In this document: positions 44,802 to 53,448 of the stretch, in pieces | Numbering within the stretch: the first letter of the stretch is position 1 | Layout of the letters: every line of letters starts with the position of its first letter | Assembly: GCF_003350325.1 (NCBI RefSeq) | Contig: NZ_QLYZ01000017.1 | Location: 1-64,000, forward strand | Source of the DNA: Vibrio rhodolitus | GTDB lineage: Bacteria > Pseudomonadota > Gammaproteobacteria > Enterobacterales > Vibrionaceae | DNA: 64,000 nt | Direction: 5' to 3' | Notes under the pieces: model-generated | What the model saw: the letters and a program-made list of their open reading frames with translations, nothing else | Database searches by the model: none | What the model was told of the DNA's origin: nothing | Program-made: the position numbers and the translations under genes

Positions 44802-46280
44802 ATGTGGAATAGGCTCAACAAGTCGATGATGTTCTGCCAAATGATGTTTGGCTTGTCTTTCTACGGTGTCATGGTCATCCTGACTCGCTTCTTCCTAGAA
44901 GATCTGGGTTACAGTGAAGCTGATACTATGATGGTTGTAGGTGCATTCTCCTCAATCGGTCCACTGTTCGCGATTGCGGGTGGTTTTATCGCTGACAAAT
45001 TCTTAGGCGCTTACCGCTCACTTACCATTGCCTACTTTACTTTTGCCGTTGGCTATCTGCTGCTGATCCTTGGCTCTTCAGCGACTAATGTACCGATGAG
45101 TTTAGTTGGTATTGCCCTAGCCAGTTACGGTCGTGGCTTGATGTCACCGTCATACCCAAGCCTATACAAACGCACGTTCGCTTCTCAAGAAGACTTTGAA
45201 AACGGCTACCCGGTAAACTATTCGGTAAATAATGTCGGCGCCCTTCTTGGCCAATACCTATTCCCAATGTTCGTACTTGTGATTGGTTTCCACGGCAGTT
45301 TTACTCTGTCTGCGGTAATGGCAACACTTGCGCTGGTTACTCTGATTTTCTTCCGCAAACCACTTGTTGGTGTGGCAGCAGACATCGACCAAAAACCAGT
45401 TGGCATCGCAAACTGGGTAGCGTTTATTGCGTTATCTGCGGGCATGGTTGGTCTGGTGTTCTTCATGTTCTCAAACATGGATATCGGTCAAAACATCGTA
45501 TACGCAATTGGCGGAGCGGCGATCCTGTACTTTATCTCGTTGATGTTTAAATCAGGTAAGTCTGCAGCACTTAAGATGGGTACTATCCTAATCATGACAG
45601 TGCTTACTACTTGTTTCTTCGTTTACTACGGTCAGATGATGACATCAATGACCATGGTAACGATCAACACCATGCGCGGTGATCTATTTGGCTTCATTCC
45701 AATTGCGCCTGAAGCATCAATGGCGATGAACCCATTGTGGTGTATTTTGGCAGGACCTGTAATTTCTTACACTTTCTCCAAACTTGAGAAACGCGGTATT
45801 ACTCTATCAACTGCAAGTAAAATTGGTATCGCCTTTATTTTTACCGCGATCGCATTTGGCATCTTGACGATGGCAGTGATGAACGTTGGTGCTGACGTCA
45901 TTATTCGTCCTGAAACCTTCTTCGTGATCCACTTCTTCCAAGCGTTTGCGGAAGTTATTGTCGGCAGTCTAGTGGTGGCGTTTATTCTGTCTGTGGCACC
46001 AAAGCATATTGAGAACTTCTCGGTATCTTTGTTCTACATTGCGATGGCGCTAAGTGGCATCATCGGTGCAGTATTCTCAACGTCAATTGCACTTGAAAAA
46101 GGACAAGCGATCACGCAGGAAGTTGTGCAAACCGTTTACGGTAACTACTTCCAAATGCTAACCGTTCTTGCGGTAGTGATGGTAGCCATTGCTTTTGTCT
46201 CTTCATTCATCATTCGTAAGATGCTGGAGAGTGCAGAACGCCACGAGCCGGAATTGGTTGAAGCGGATTCCGCTGCGTAG
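44802..46280 (+). CDS. POT/PTR-family proton-coupled oligopeptide transporter
   Basis: 492 aa with 12-14 membrane segments. The first helices carry MMFGLSFYGVMVILTRFF and GGFIADKFLGAYRS, the POT-family pattern (E1XXE2R in the first helix is replaced: the usual ExxER charge cluster is absent). NYSVNNVGALLGQ corresponds to the PTR2 signature region around helix 5. Likely imports di- or tripeptides with H+, though loss of the ExxER charges makes the coupling mode uncertain. Possible PurR control is suggested by the operator at 44672. Confidence 0.85.
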   Translation: MWNRLNKSMMFCQMMFGLSFYGVMVILTRFFLEDLGYSEADTMMVVGAFSSIGPLFAIAGGFIADKFLGAYRSLTIAYFTFAVGYLLLILGSSATNVPMSLVGIALASYGRGLMSPSYPSLYKRTFASQEDFENGYPVNYSVNNVGALLGQYLFPMFVLVIGFHGSFTLSAVMATLALVTLIFFRKPLVGVAADIDQKPVGIANWVAFIALSAGMVGLVFFMFSNMDIGQNIVYAIGGAAILYFISLMFKSGKSAALKMGTILIMTVLTTCFFVYYGQMMTSMTMVTINTMRGDLFGFIPIAPEASMAMNPLWCILAGPVISYTFSKLEKRGITLSTASKIGIAFIFTAIAFGILTMAVMNVGADVIIRPETFFVIHFFQAFAEVIVGSLVVAFILSVAPKHIENFSVSLFYIAMALSGIIGAVFSTSIALEKGQAITQEVVQTVYGNYFQMLTVLAVVMVAIAFVSSFIIRKMLESAERHEPELVEADSAA

Positions 46281-46296
46281 TTGTGCCAAAAATAAT

Positions 46297-46325
46297 AAAG
46301 CCCCTGACTAAGTCGGGGGCTTTTT
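46297..46325 (+). terminator. Terminator after the POT transporter
   Basis: AAAGCCCCTGAC pairs with GTCGGGGGCTTT (one extra G), followed by TTT. Confidence 0.85.
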
Positions 46326-46403
46326 GAATGAGGTGAAACAAAGCGTCCCACAAAACTCACAATCTGATTATTCTAATCCTGTTAAGTGCTAGCGAAAACA
46401 GGT

Positions 46404-46760
46404 TTAGTCACGCTCTCTTGCGCGGTATTCATAGCTCACGCTGATGACGGGTTGATAAGCAATCGCACCTTGGCTGGTGACGATTTCTTCAATTTCCACT
46501 TGAGAGTTAAGAAGCTCAAATGAATTCAAATCTACTTGGTCGTTGCTGTTCCAGAATACATTACGACTCAACTCAATTGAGCTCATACGATTCACATCAA
46601 CGATCATCATACGCCCTGACTCTAGTGCTGCTGCTTTTGAGTCGTACGCATTCCCTGTCATAGTACTGCTTTTCATTACTGTCGCATAAGGACCACTCAG
46701 ACCCGCCATTGCTACAGAACTAAAAAGTAAGACACTTGCTACACCGGCTAACTTAATCAT
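46404..46760 (-). CDS. Periplasmic DUF3316 protein
   Basis: 118 aa with a signal peptide (about 19 residues, ending VAMA). The mature part matches the small Vibrio family DUF3316: AALESGRMMIVDVNRMSS, then ISVSYEYRARE at the C-terminus. No Cys, no membrane segment. In relatives the gene is often near envelope-stress genes, but no function is known. GGAGATAATT upstream provides the ribosome-binding site. Confidence 0.78.
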   Translation of the reverse strand: MIKLAGVASVLLFSSVAMAGLSGPYATVMKSSTMTGNAYDSKAAALESGRMMIVDVNRMSSIELSRNVFWNSNDQVDLNSFELLNSQVEIEEIVTSQGAIAYQPVISVSYEYRARERD

Positions 46761-47082
46761 AATTATCTCCTTTACTTACCAAAGTTCGGACTCCCTCACT
46801 GCTGCCCGAATACCTAAATAGTACGTTAGAGAAGACCTTAGCGACTTAGAATAAATTGCACGTGTTCTTCGATTTTTTCGACCTTACCGTTTTTAGCCTT
46901 CACGCCGAACAGCCGTGAAAAAATTGGTCTGAATTCTGCTTTAGAGATAAAAGCTATGATTTTTAATGGTTAATTTGATTCGCGAAACAAATTTTCCACA
47001 CATTCGGCTAATTTATCTATAAATGATAGTTATATCATTATAATCAATTGGTATTAAAACAATGGAAATTAAATACAACAAA
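46761..47082. other. Intergenic region between DUF3316 and PTS operon
   Basis: No gene seen. An inverted repeat ATGATA-N4-TATCAT at 47023-47038 loosely resembles a Fur-type operator but lies far from either gene start, and its role is unclear. Confidence 0.4.
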
Positions 47083-47120
47083 GCCGCTTGAACCACTCCA
47101 TATAGGAAAATTCAAGCGGC
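47083..47120 (-). terminator. Terminator-like hairpin after the PTS operon
   Basis: GCCGCTTGAA and TTCAAGCGGC form a perfect 10-bp stem with an 18-base loop, 32 bases beyond the last stop codon; the minus-strand tail is only weakly T-rich. Confidence 0.7.
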
Positions 47121-47151
47121 GAATTTCATCAGTTCTTCATCCCGTTCAAGG

Positions 47152-48042
47152 CTATCGGCGGTTGACCATACGTTTAAACTGATGGCGACGACCGCGAATC
47201 GTTACGCCCATTCGTATAATGTTTTCTGGTACGGCTAAGCCACCATAACCACCATCACCAATATGGACAATGTCCGCTCCGGCTCCTTTTGACGCGAGCG
47301 CTACTTGTTCAATATAGCTCTCACTGGCACCTTCTTGAGAAGTACCTATCGCTAATAAACCTAGTAAGCCGTGTTTATGTACCTCACTCATCATCTTAAA
47401 CGCAAGATCAGGGGTGACTCCCGGTGTGGTGTATGGCGCTGGGAACATGACGATATCAGCTCCCGCTTGTGCAAATTGCTCAATGATGTCTAATTGATAA
47501 TCGTTGCCTATCCCGCCACCATGCATCTTGCCAGCAATTATCACGATATCTTGGCTGATCTCACGAACTAGCTTAATCGCATCCAAAATCGTTTCTTGCG
47601 AGACAAGCATGCCTGGATTGCCCGTGAGCATAATATAATGAAGCCCAAGTTCAACGACCTTTTCTATTGTTTGCGGCGTCACCGAACGCCCAAGAGCAAT
47701 CTCTGTAAATCCTTGGGGAACCGGTTCAAGGTTACAACCGACTAATCTGCCGCTCAGTTGTTTCAGCTCATCGATAGTGAAATGATCTTTTACTCCATGA
47801 TTGGACGCACCATTCACGTTGCCCTTTGGTTCAAACACATCAAGGCAGTTGAGAGTGATCATATCAGCGCCAAAACCTGCGGCGATTTCAGCGCCTGAGA
47901 CGAGATCAAACGGAGGCTCTGCAGAGACCACATTTTCAACCATTAAAGTTCGACCTTCAGAGCGGCGAATACAATCAACAATATCTGCTCTTTTCATCTG
48001 ATTGACGTCATCACGGGTTAAATCAAAAATACGTTTCTTCAT
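47152..48042 (-). CDS. DUF7916 protein, PTS-operon associated (TIM-barrel-like)
   Basis: 296 aa from ATG 48042, which overlaps the TAA of the IIA gene (TAATG), so translation is coupled. Repeated beta-alpha units are visible: GADMITLNCLDV, VGCNLEPVPQG, HYIMLTGNPGM, DIVIIAGKMHGGG, ADIVMFPAPYTTPGV and GADIVHIGDGGYGG, which suggest a TIM barrel. Related proteins in cellobiose-type PTS operons are often labelled phosphonomutase- or haloacid-dehalogenase-like, without proof. It probably processes the sugar phosphate delivered by the PTS or a derivative. There is no phospho-beta-glucosidase gene in this operon, so this protein may be the only dedicated catabolic enzyme here. Confidence 0.75.
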   Translation of the reverse strand: MKKRIFDLTRDDVNQMKRADIVDCIRRSEGRTLMVENVVSAEPPFDLVSGAEIAAGFGADMITLNCLDVFEPKGNVNGASNHGVKDHFTIDELKQLSGRLVGCNLEPVPQGFTEIALGRSVTPQTIEKVVELGLHYIMLTGNPGMLVSQETILDAIKLVREISQDIVIIAGKMHGGGIGNDYQLDIIEQFAQAGADIVMFPAPYTTPGVTPDLAFKMMSEVHKHGLLGLLAIGTSQEGASESYIEQVALASKGAGADIVHIGDGGYGGLAVPENIIRMGVTIRGRRHQFKRMVNRR

Positions 48043-48383
48043 TACTGCTTCTCCGCCGTGCGCTGATAAAGTTCGACAATTTCGGTCACGATGTCTCGGC
48101 ATAACATCGTGGTCATAATATGATCTTGGATATGGGTTAAGATCAGAGTCATCGTTACCTTACCCTGTCCTTCATCAAACCCAATTAAACTGGTTTGCGT
48201 TTTATGCACTTCTATCAAGGCTTCATCCGCTTGCTGCAGCAGCTGGTCAACCTCGCTAAAATTTCCATTTCTTGCTTCTAACATCGCCTGCATAATCGCC
48301 GACTTTGCAGCACCAACTTGGCATAACAATGTCATCAGAAACTCTTCACTGATTGCGTTTTCGCTATCTATAACCTGTTCCAT
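48042..48383 (-). CDS. PTS IIA component, lactose/cellobiose family
   Basis: 113 aa helical IIA of the Lac/Chb family. The phosphorylation His lies in THIQDHIMTTML near the C-terminus (family HxxDHLM), and LLCQVGAAKSAIMQAML begins the first long helix. It transfers phosphate from HPr to IIB. It sits between the IIC gene (6-base gap) and the DUF7916 gene (overlap). Confidence 0.92.
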   Translation of the reverse strand: MEQVIDSENAISEEFLMTLLCQVGAAKSAIMQAMLEARNGNFSEVDQLLQQADEALIEVHKTQTSLIGFDEGQGKVTMTLILTHIQDHIMTTMLCRDIVTEIVELYQRTAEKQ

Positions 48384-48388
48384 CTGTA

Positions 48389-49723
48389 TTACCCGTTCGT
48401 TTGAGGAGTCACTGAGACAGTTTGTTCATCCATTTGGTTGGCTTGCTCTTCTGCAAGAAGTTGCTTTTCATGCACTTTGAAAAATGGATAGTAAATCACC
48501 ACACTCACCAAGACACAGGCAACCACAACCAGCGCGGCAATACTGGAGTTAGTTGCAATCACAGCACCTATTGGCGCAGGCATTGTCCACGGCGGTAGCG
48601 CAACTACTTTTGAGACCAATTCGGTTTTAAATGCTAGCCAAACAATACAAGTATTTACGACTGGCGATAGCATCCAAGGAATGAAGTAGTTCACGTTCAT
48701 TACGATTGGCGTACCAAAGATCACCGGTTCATTAATGTTAAATGTGCCAGGAATAATCGACATACGTCCGATGGTTCTTAAGTGAGCAACTTTGGAGCGC
48801 ATCATCAGCACCACAAAGCCCCAAGTACCACCAGCACCACCAACGAAGATAAAGAAGTCTAAAACAGGGTTTACAAAAATCTTCGGTAGTTCTTCACCCG
48901 CAGCTAGCGCATCTTGGTTAAGACCTAAGTTAATTAACAAAATTGGATAGAGGATCCCGACCACCACAACTTGCGAGCCGTGGATGCCGGCGAACCACAA
49001 AAGCTGAATGATGATCACCGCGAGTAAACAGGCAAAGAATGAATCTGACGCGGCAACAATCGGCTTAAACAGCTCCATAATTGCTGAAGGTATATTGAGG
49101 TCAAACGAGCCTAAGAAAACGTTGATTGTCACCACAATGACCGTGAGAATAACGATAGGGATCAGCAAATCAAATGAGGCAGAAATCTTAGGTGGAACCG
49201 CATCTGGTAGTTGCAAACGAATGTTTTTCGCGATGAGGAAGCGCTGCAGCTCAGGAACAAATAGACCACAAATAATAGCGGTAAATGCACCTGTGCCTCC
49301 CATGTAACCAATCGGCATAATCCCGCCAATATCATCAATAAACTGAACTGGCGCAACGGCGAGCAAGAAAGTAAACATGGTTAGCATACCGGTATTTAAC
49401 GCTCGAAGTTTGTAGTGCTCAGCGAGGCTAAAGCCAATGCCAAAAGCAGCATAAAGCGCAAAGATACCCATACTAACTTGGAAGGCAGATAAAATATTAC
49501 CTTGACCAATAGTGTCTACTAAAGATTGCCAGCCTTGCAAAAAAGCATTACTGGTACCTGGTGGAAACGCTAAAACTAATAGAAGCGAGCCAACTATTAA
49601 AAATGGCATAGTCGCTACAAAACCATCTTTAACCGCATTCACATGACGTTGGGTTGAAACTCGATATGCAATTGGAGTCACCACTCTCTCAACCATGGCG
49701 GAAATATTTGTAAGTGCATTCAT
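48389..49723 (-). CDS. PTS IIC component, lactose/cellobiose family
   Basis: 444 aa permease with about ten membrane segments; PTS_EIIC signatures NINEPVIFGTPIVMN (substrate-binding Glu-Pro) and FAGIHGSQVV are present. Brings a beta-linked disaccharide (cellobiose, chitobiose or similar) in with phosphorylation. The IIB gene ends 10 bases upstream. Confidence 0.93.
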   Translation of the reverse strand: MNALTNISAMVERVVTPIAYRVSTQRHVNAVKDGFVATMPFLIVGSLLLVLAFPPGTSNAFLQGWQSLVDTIGQGNILSAFQVSMGIFALYAAFGIGFSLAEHYKLRALNTGMLTMFTFLLAVAPVQFIDDIGGIMPIGYMGGTGAFTAIICGLFVPELQRFLIAKNIRLQLPDAVPPKISASFDLLIPIVILTVIVVTINVFLGSFDLNIPSAIMELFKPIVAASDSFFACLLAVIIIQLLWFAGIHGSQVVVVGILYPILLINLGLNQDALAAGEELPKIFVNPVLDFFIFVGGAGGTWGFVVLMMRSKVAHLRTIGRMSIIPGTFNINEPVIFGTPIVMNVNYFIPWMLSPVVNTCIVWLAFKTELVSKVVALPPWTMPAPIGAVIATNSSIAALVVVACVLVSVVIYYPFFKVHEKQLLAEEQANQMDEQTVSVTPQTNG

Positions 49724-49733
49724 AGCGATATCC

Positions 49734-50045
49734 TTATCGAGTTGATCTATACAGCTCTAGCGCTTGGTCTAAAATAGCGTCGCCTTTCATCATGCCGTAG
49801 CTCATCATATCGATAAGACCGCAAGCTTTACCGGCTTCTTCAGCCCGTTGCTTAAAGTGTTCGAACTTAAATTTCACTTGCGGAGCCACTAAACAAACAT
49901 CGTTTTGTGCCAGTGACTCTTCAAACTCAGAAATCGAATAGGCGTTAATCGTGCAATCAATACCTTTGGCTTGCGCTGCTTGCTGCATTTTGTTGACCAA
50001 CATGCTGGTAGACATTCCAGCAGAGCAACATAGAAATATTCTCAT
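49734..50045 (-). CDS. PTS IIB component, lactose/cellobiose family
   Basis: 103 aa from ATG 50045, chosen because AGAGG lies eight bases before it and the protein then begins directly with the first strand MRIFLCCSAGMSTSML. The phosphocysteine is the second Cys of that motif (CSAGMSTS). Received from IIA, the phosphate passes to the sugar bound by IIC. First gene of the operon. Confidence 0.92.
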   Translation of the reverse strand: MRIFLCCSAGMSTSMLVNKMQQAAQAKGIDCTINAYSISEFEESLAQNDVCLVAPQVKFKFEHFKQRAEEAGKACGLIDMMSYGMMKGDAILDQALELYRSTR

Positions 50046-50090
50046 AGTGATAACCTCTTGTACGTCTGGATAAATTTTGCTCAATTTAAT

Positions 50091-50153
50091 CTTCAAAATA
50101 ATGAATATAAATAGAGATGATCACACTCTGTGAATATCTTCATTATTTTGAAG
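50091..50153. promoter_or_regulatory. 15-bp perfect inverted repeat upstream of the PTS operon
   Basis: CTTCAAAATAATGAA (50091-50105) and its exact complement TTCATTATTTTGAAG (50139-50153) flank 33 bases that include the smaller palindrome TCACACTCTGTGA (50121-50133). It starts 46 bases before the IIB start codon and spans the likely promoter. A regulator-binding region is probable; no regulator gene adjoins the operon. Confidence 0.6.
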
Positions 50154-50322
50154 ATATATAGTGGATTTTTCAGACGCGAATCTCACTATCAGCAGCGTGA
50201 CAGTGAAGTTGAGGGTGGCAATGAGAAACGGTATTAAATGGTCAGATCAATTGTAAAGTTGGCAATGCAACCTTGCCAACTTCCTGCTATTATTCGCGAC
50301 CAACAAAATCTAGGGTGCTAGC

Positions 50323-50517
50323 ATGAACCGTAAAAAGCGTATTAACCAAATATTGAAGGCAAAACAGAAGAAGGCGAATGCCAAGCTGCACAACAGCAAC
50401 AAGCCTCGTTATATCTCAAAAGCAGAGCGCGCTAAAATGGAAGCTGAACAACAAGAAAATACTTCAGCAGAGGTTCAAGCTGACATCGTCGAGCAAGAAC
50501 AGCAAAACGACGCTTAA
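50323..50517 (+). CDS. DUF2986 small basic protein
   Basis: 64 aa. The N-terminal half is extremely Lys/Asn rich (MNRKKRINQILKAKQKKANA), matching DUF2986 of vibrios and relatives, followed by an acidic Glu/Gln tail. Looks like a nucleic-acid- or ribosome-associated protein, but its function is not known. Confidence 0.8.
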   Translation: MNRKKRINQILKAKQKKANAKLHNSNKPRYISKAERAKMEAEQQENTSAEVQADIVEQEQQNDA

Positions 50518-50607
50518 TCAGCAAAACAGCCTCTCAGTGTTGATGCAGAGGCTGTTTGAAAGATCTCAAACGAGCAGAAAAGCTCTCAGTTCTCTCTTCT
50601 CAAATCT

Positions 50608-50638
50608 CGAGTCACGAGTCACGAGTCACGAGTCACGA
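50608..50638. repeat. Heptanucleotide tandem repeat (CGAGTCA)x4
   Basis: Four exact copies of CGAGTCA and a partial fifth (CGA), in the gap between two converging genes. Likely slippage-prone. Confidence 0.95.
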
Positions 50639-50663
50639 TTCTAAAATCTCAGCAGTGACTTCT

Positions 50664-51146
50664 CTATCCTCTGTTGAGTAGCAGTTGCTCCCCGATAGCA
50701 GTATAGTTATCACAGACATCAATAAGATTTTGTGCGGTCAATTCAGGTACCGAGTAAACATCCACTTTGGTGTTAAAACGCTGTTGAACTCTCTCCACCA
50801 GCATTTCAAAATCACCATCGCCTGAGAGTAGGATCACTCGGTCAACACTTGATGCGGCTTCATATACATCCAGAGCAATGCCTACATCCCAGTCTCCTTT
50901 GGCACTGCCATCCATACGCTGGATAAGCGGCTTAAGGCACACTTTAAAGCCAATACCACGCAGTATATGATGAAACTGACGCTGTTTAGGATCGGCTGAC
51001 GAGATGGCATAAGCATTCGCCGCAGTGATATCAAACTCTTGGCTCACCTTTGCCCAAAATTTGTTGTAGTCAAAATTGGCTTGATAAGCTTGCTTGGTGG
51101 TGTAGTAGATGTTTTGTACATCAACAAAGATCGCCACTTTTTCCAT
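50664..51146 (-). CDS. NYN-domain (LabA/DUF88-like) protein
   Basis: 160 aa PIN-like NYN domain. Conserved acidic residues are at FVDVQNIYY (~8-16), KGDWDVGIALD (~83-93) and LSGDGDFEML (~106-115), the pattern of metal-dependent ribonucleases such as LabA, MARF1 and YacP relatives. No other domain. Substrate unknown. Its start codon is followed upstream by a weak ribosome-binding site. Confidence 0.88.
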   Translation of the reverse strand: MEKVAIFVDVQNIYYTTKQAYQANFDYNKFWAKVSQEFDITAANAYAISSADPKQRQFHHILRGIGFKVCLKPLIQRMDGSAKGDWDVGIALDVYEAASSVDRVILLSGDGDFEMLVERVQQRFNTKVDVYSVPELTAQNLIDVCDNYTAIGEQLLLNRG

Positions 51147-51239
51147 GGGTATATATCTCTAATTCAATTCCAAGCTATCTTACCAGCCTTACTTCTCTCG
51201 CGCACACCTATTGCCCATGGAGTCAAAGACTAAACCAGC

Positions 51240-52361
51240 CTAATCAGCAGTTCCCCACTTTTCTGGCTCAGGATATTTATGGATGATCTGCTTAAGGTAT
51301 TGCTGCTCGCTACGCAGGGCATCAACGCACAAGGCATCTAACTTCCCTTGTTGCACCATTTTCTCTAGTTCTAATAGTGCCGCTGTCACCGAGCAAGCCT
51401 GCTTATAGCTCTTATGAGTGGTCATGGAGTCAAAGATATTGGCGACCGTGATAATCCGCGCGGCAAGGGGAACCTCTTCTTGGCTAAAGCCATATGGGTA
51501 GCCGCTACCGTCAAGATACTCGTATTGAAAACGCATGATTTGGTTAAGCAGCGTGATACTTGGATGATTGGGGTTACCCACTGACGAAACAATCTCATCC
51601 ATAAGCTTGATGCCGTTATCAATGTGTGAGCGCGCCGACATCAACTCATGCGGGTCAAGCCGCTTAGTATTGTAGATCAAGCTTTCTGGTAACAACGTTT
51701 TACCGATGTCATGGATTTGGGCAAATGCAGCAATCGCATCGACTTGTTCATCGTCTAAATTGCACTGCTCTGCGACATATTCAGCGATGACTTTGGTATA
51801 AGCACGCATCCGTCGCCCATGATAATAAGAGTCTCGACAATAGACGGTGCTGCCGGTGCGCAGGCGATCAGCAAACTCAACAATGGTGTTTACCACTTGG
51901 CTGTGAGATTCCACCGCAAATTGAAGCATTTCGATGTAAGGCGCAAGCGAAAGCAGTGACTTGCTATCAAACACATTCGGTTCATAAGCATTTAAAAAAA
52001 CAAAGCCACTAAAACGATGGTTTTGAAAACATGGAATCGCTGCCGATGAGCGATAACCTTTGTGCCGTAGGAAAGCGAGACGGTCACAATGACTCAAATA
52101 TGCAAGATCATCGATAATGCGCGGTACACCCATTGCAGCGCAGCGCTTAAGATGGTTGAGTTTACTCAGGCGCTTTTCATGGTGCAGTTCACTCCACAGC
52201 TCAAACTCACTGTCAGCATAGGTTGCAAGCGTATCGTTATCGCGATTGTATTTGGCGTAAGAAACACGGGCAATTTTAGGTGCGTGCGCATGCATTCGCT
52301 GCATCAATTGTTGTAATTGCTGGTTAAGCGGTTTTGAAGTTTGAAAATAGTGATTGTTCAT
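51240..52361 (-). CDS. GAF-like plus HD-GYP-domain protein with altered metal site
   Basis: 373 aa from ATG 52361, chosen because AGGAGG lies six bases upstream; a GTG further left overlaps that site. The N-terminal ~150 residues resemble a GAF-type sensor. The C-terminal ~200 residues form an HD-GYP domain: FAQIHDIGKTLLPESL (HD pair intact), ARSHIDNG and YLDGSGYPYG. The usual HHExxDGxGYP reads QYEYLDGSGYP, so both His ligands before the Glu are missing. c-di-GMP phosphodiesterase activity is therefore doubtful; it may bind c-di-GMP or have a changed metal centre. Confidence 0.88.
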   Translation of the reverse strand: MNNHYFQTSKPLNQQLQQLMQRMHAHAPKIARVSYAKYNRDNDTLATYADSEFELWSELHHEKRLSKLNHLKRCAAMGVPRIIDDLAYLSHCDRLAFLRHKGYRSSAAIPCFQNHRFSGFVFLNAYEPNVFDSKSLLSLAPYIEMLQFAVESHSQVVNTIVEFADRLRTGSTVYCRDSYYHGRRMRAYTKVIAEYVAEQCNLDDEQVDAIAAFAQIHDIGKTLLPESLIYNTKRLDPHELMSARSHIDNGIKLMDEIVSSVGNPNHPSITLLNQIMRFQYEYLDGSGYPYGFSQEEVPLAARIITVANIFDSMTTHKSYKQACSVTAALLELEKMVQQGKLDALCVDALRSEQQYLKQIIHKYPEPEKWGTAD

Positions 52362-52564
52362 CTTATCCTCCTGCACCTAGCCTTTAGGCACATTGAGCAA
52401 AGAATCAACATTCATGGATACCTTTGGATTTAAGGTTTTAATTTCTCACACGAATGTCCGTTAACATCTCTTTCAAACATACAAAACAACCGCTGGTTTC
52501 AGCCAGTAGAAACGGTGAAAATTCACTCATCTCGTGATCGCTATCAAATAGCTTAGTGCGTTAC

Positions 52565-53341
52565 TTAGTTATTGATATTAAACCAATCCAATTTTTCATG
52601 TAGAGAGGTCACACTACCCACCACAATTAAAGCAGGACTTTGTGCCTGTTTGGCTAGATTTGGCAGATCCGCTAAGTTACCGCGAAAAACGCGCTGCTCG
52701 CGACGTGTACCATTTTCGATGATGGCACAAGGCATATCATCGGACAGACCATGAGTCAGTAGCTTGTCAGCAATGTAGCCGCTTTGCTTTAAACCCATAT
52801 AGAAAACCAAGGTCGAATTTGACTGCGCCGCTGCCTGCCAATCAATTTCTTTACCATCTTTTTGTACGTGGCCGGTAATAAACTGCACCGCTTGCGCGTG
52901 ATCTCGGTGCGTCAATGGGATACCCGCGTACGCTGTCGCCCCTGCAGCAGCAGTGATACCCGGAACAACTTCAAAGCGAACCCCTTGCTCGGCAAGCGTT
53001 TCTAGCTCTTCGCCACCGCGACCAAAGATGAAAGAGTCACCCCCTTTAAGGCGAACAACACGCTTACCTTCTAGAGCTTTGTCGACCAAAATTTGATTAA
53101 TTTGATCTTGTGGCACGCAGTGATAATCCAACTTTTTACCCACATAAATCATTTCCGCTTTCTCATTCGCCAGTGCAAGAATTTCTGGAGAAACCAGGCG
53201 GTCATACACCACCACTTGCGCTTGCTGGATCACGCGGTAGCCTTTAACGGTCAACAAATCCGGATCACCTGGACCTGCGCCTACTAATGAGACAAAACCT
53301 TGAACGAGCGATGCTGAAGTAGAAATTGAAGTGGTCGTCAT
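52565..53341 (-). CDS. cobA: Uroporphyrinogen-III C-methyltransferase (sirohaem synthesis)
   Basis: 258 aa SAM-dependent methyltransferase giving precorrin-2, the precursor of the sirohaem needed by NirB. Signatures [41 protein letters not shown] and [20 protein letters not shown] are complete. It lacks the CysG dehydrogenase/ferrochelatase domain. It is placed last in the nir cluster, 107 bases after nirC with a GC-rich hairpin between. Confidence 0.95.
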   Translation of the reverse strand: MTTTSISTSASLVQGFVSLVGAGPGDPDLLTVKGYRVIQQAQVVVYDRLVSPEILALANEKAEMIYVGKKLDYHCVPQDQINQILVDKALEGKRVVRLKGGDSFIFGRGGEELETLAEQGVRFEVVPGITAAAGATAYAGIPLTHRDHAQAVQFITGHVQKDGKEIDWQAAAQSNSTLVFYMGLKQSGYIADKLLTHGLSDDMPCAIIENGTRREQRVFRGNLADLPNLAKQAQSPALIVVGSVTSLHEKLDWFNINN

Positions 53342-53419
53342 TGCGATACCTGTCTTGAAAAATTTGGTTATAAAAAGTGCTACTCACACAGATAAATAAA
53401 CACTTGTTATAGCCAAACT

Positions 53420-53439
53420 GCCCCGCACTACAGCGGGGC
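53420..53439 (-). other. GC-rich hairpin between nirC and cobA
   Basis: CCCCGC pairs with GCGGGG around a six-base loop; no T-run on the minus strand. May attenuate or process the operon mRNA. Confidence 0.45.
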
Positions 53440-53448
53440 GGCTTAGGG

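Noticed and set aside
47023..47038. Fur-like inverted repeat ATGATA-N4-TATCAT
   Set aside because: It lies more than 100 bases from any gene end and is not placed to control either neighbour; listed only in the gap description.
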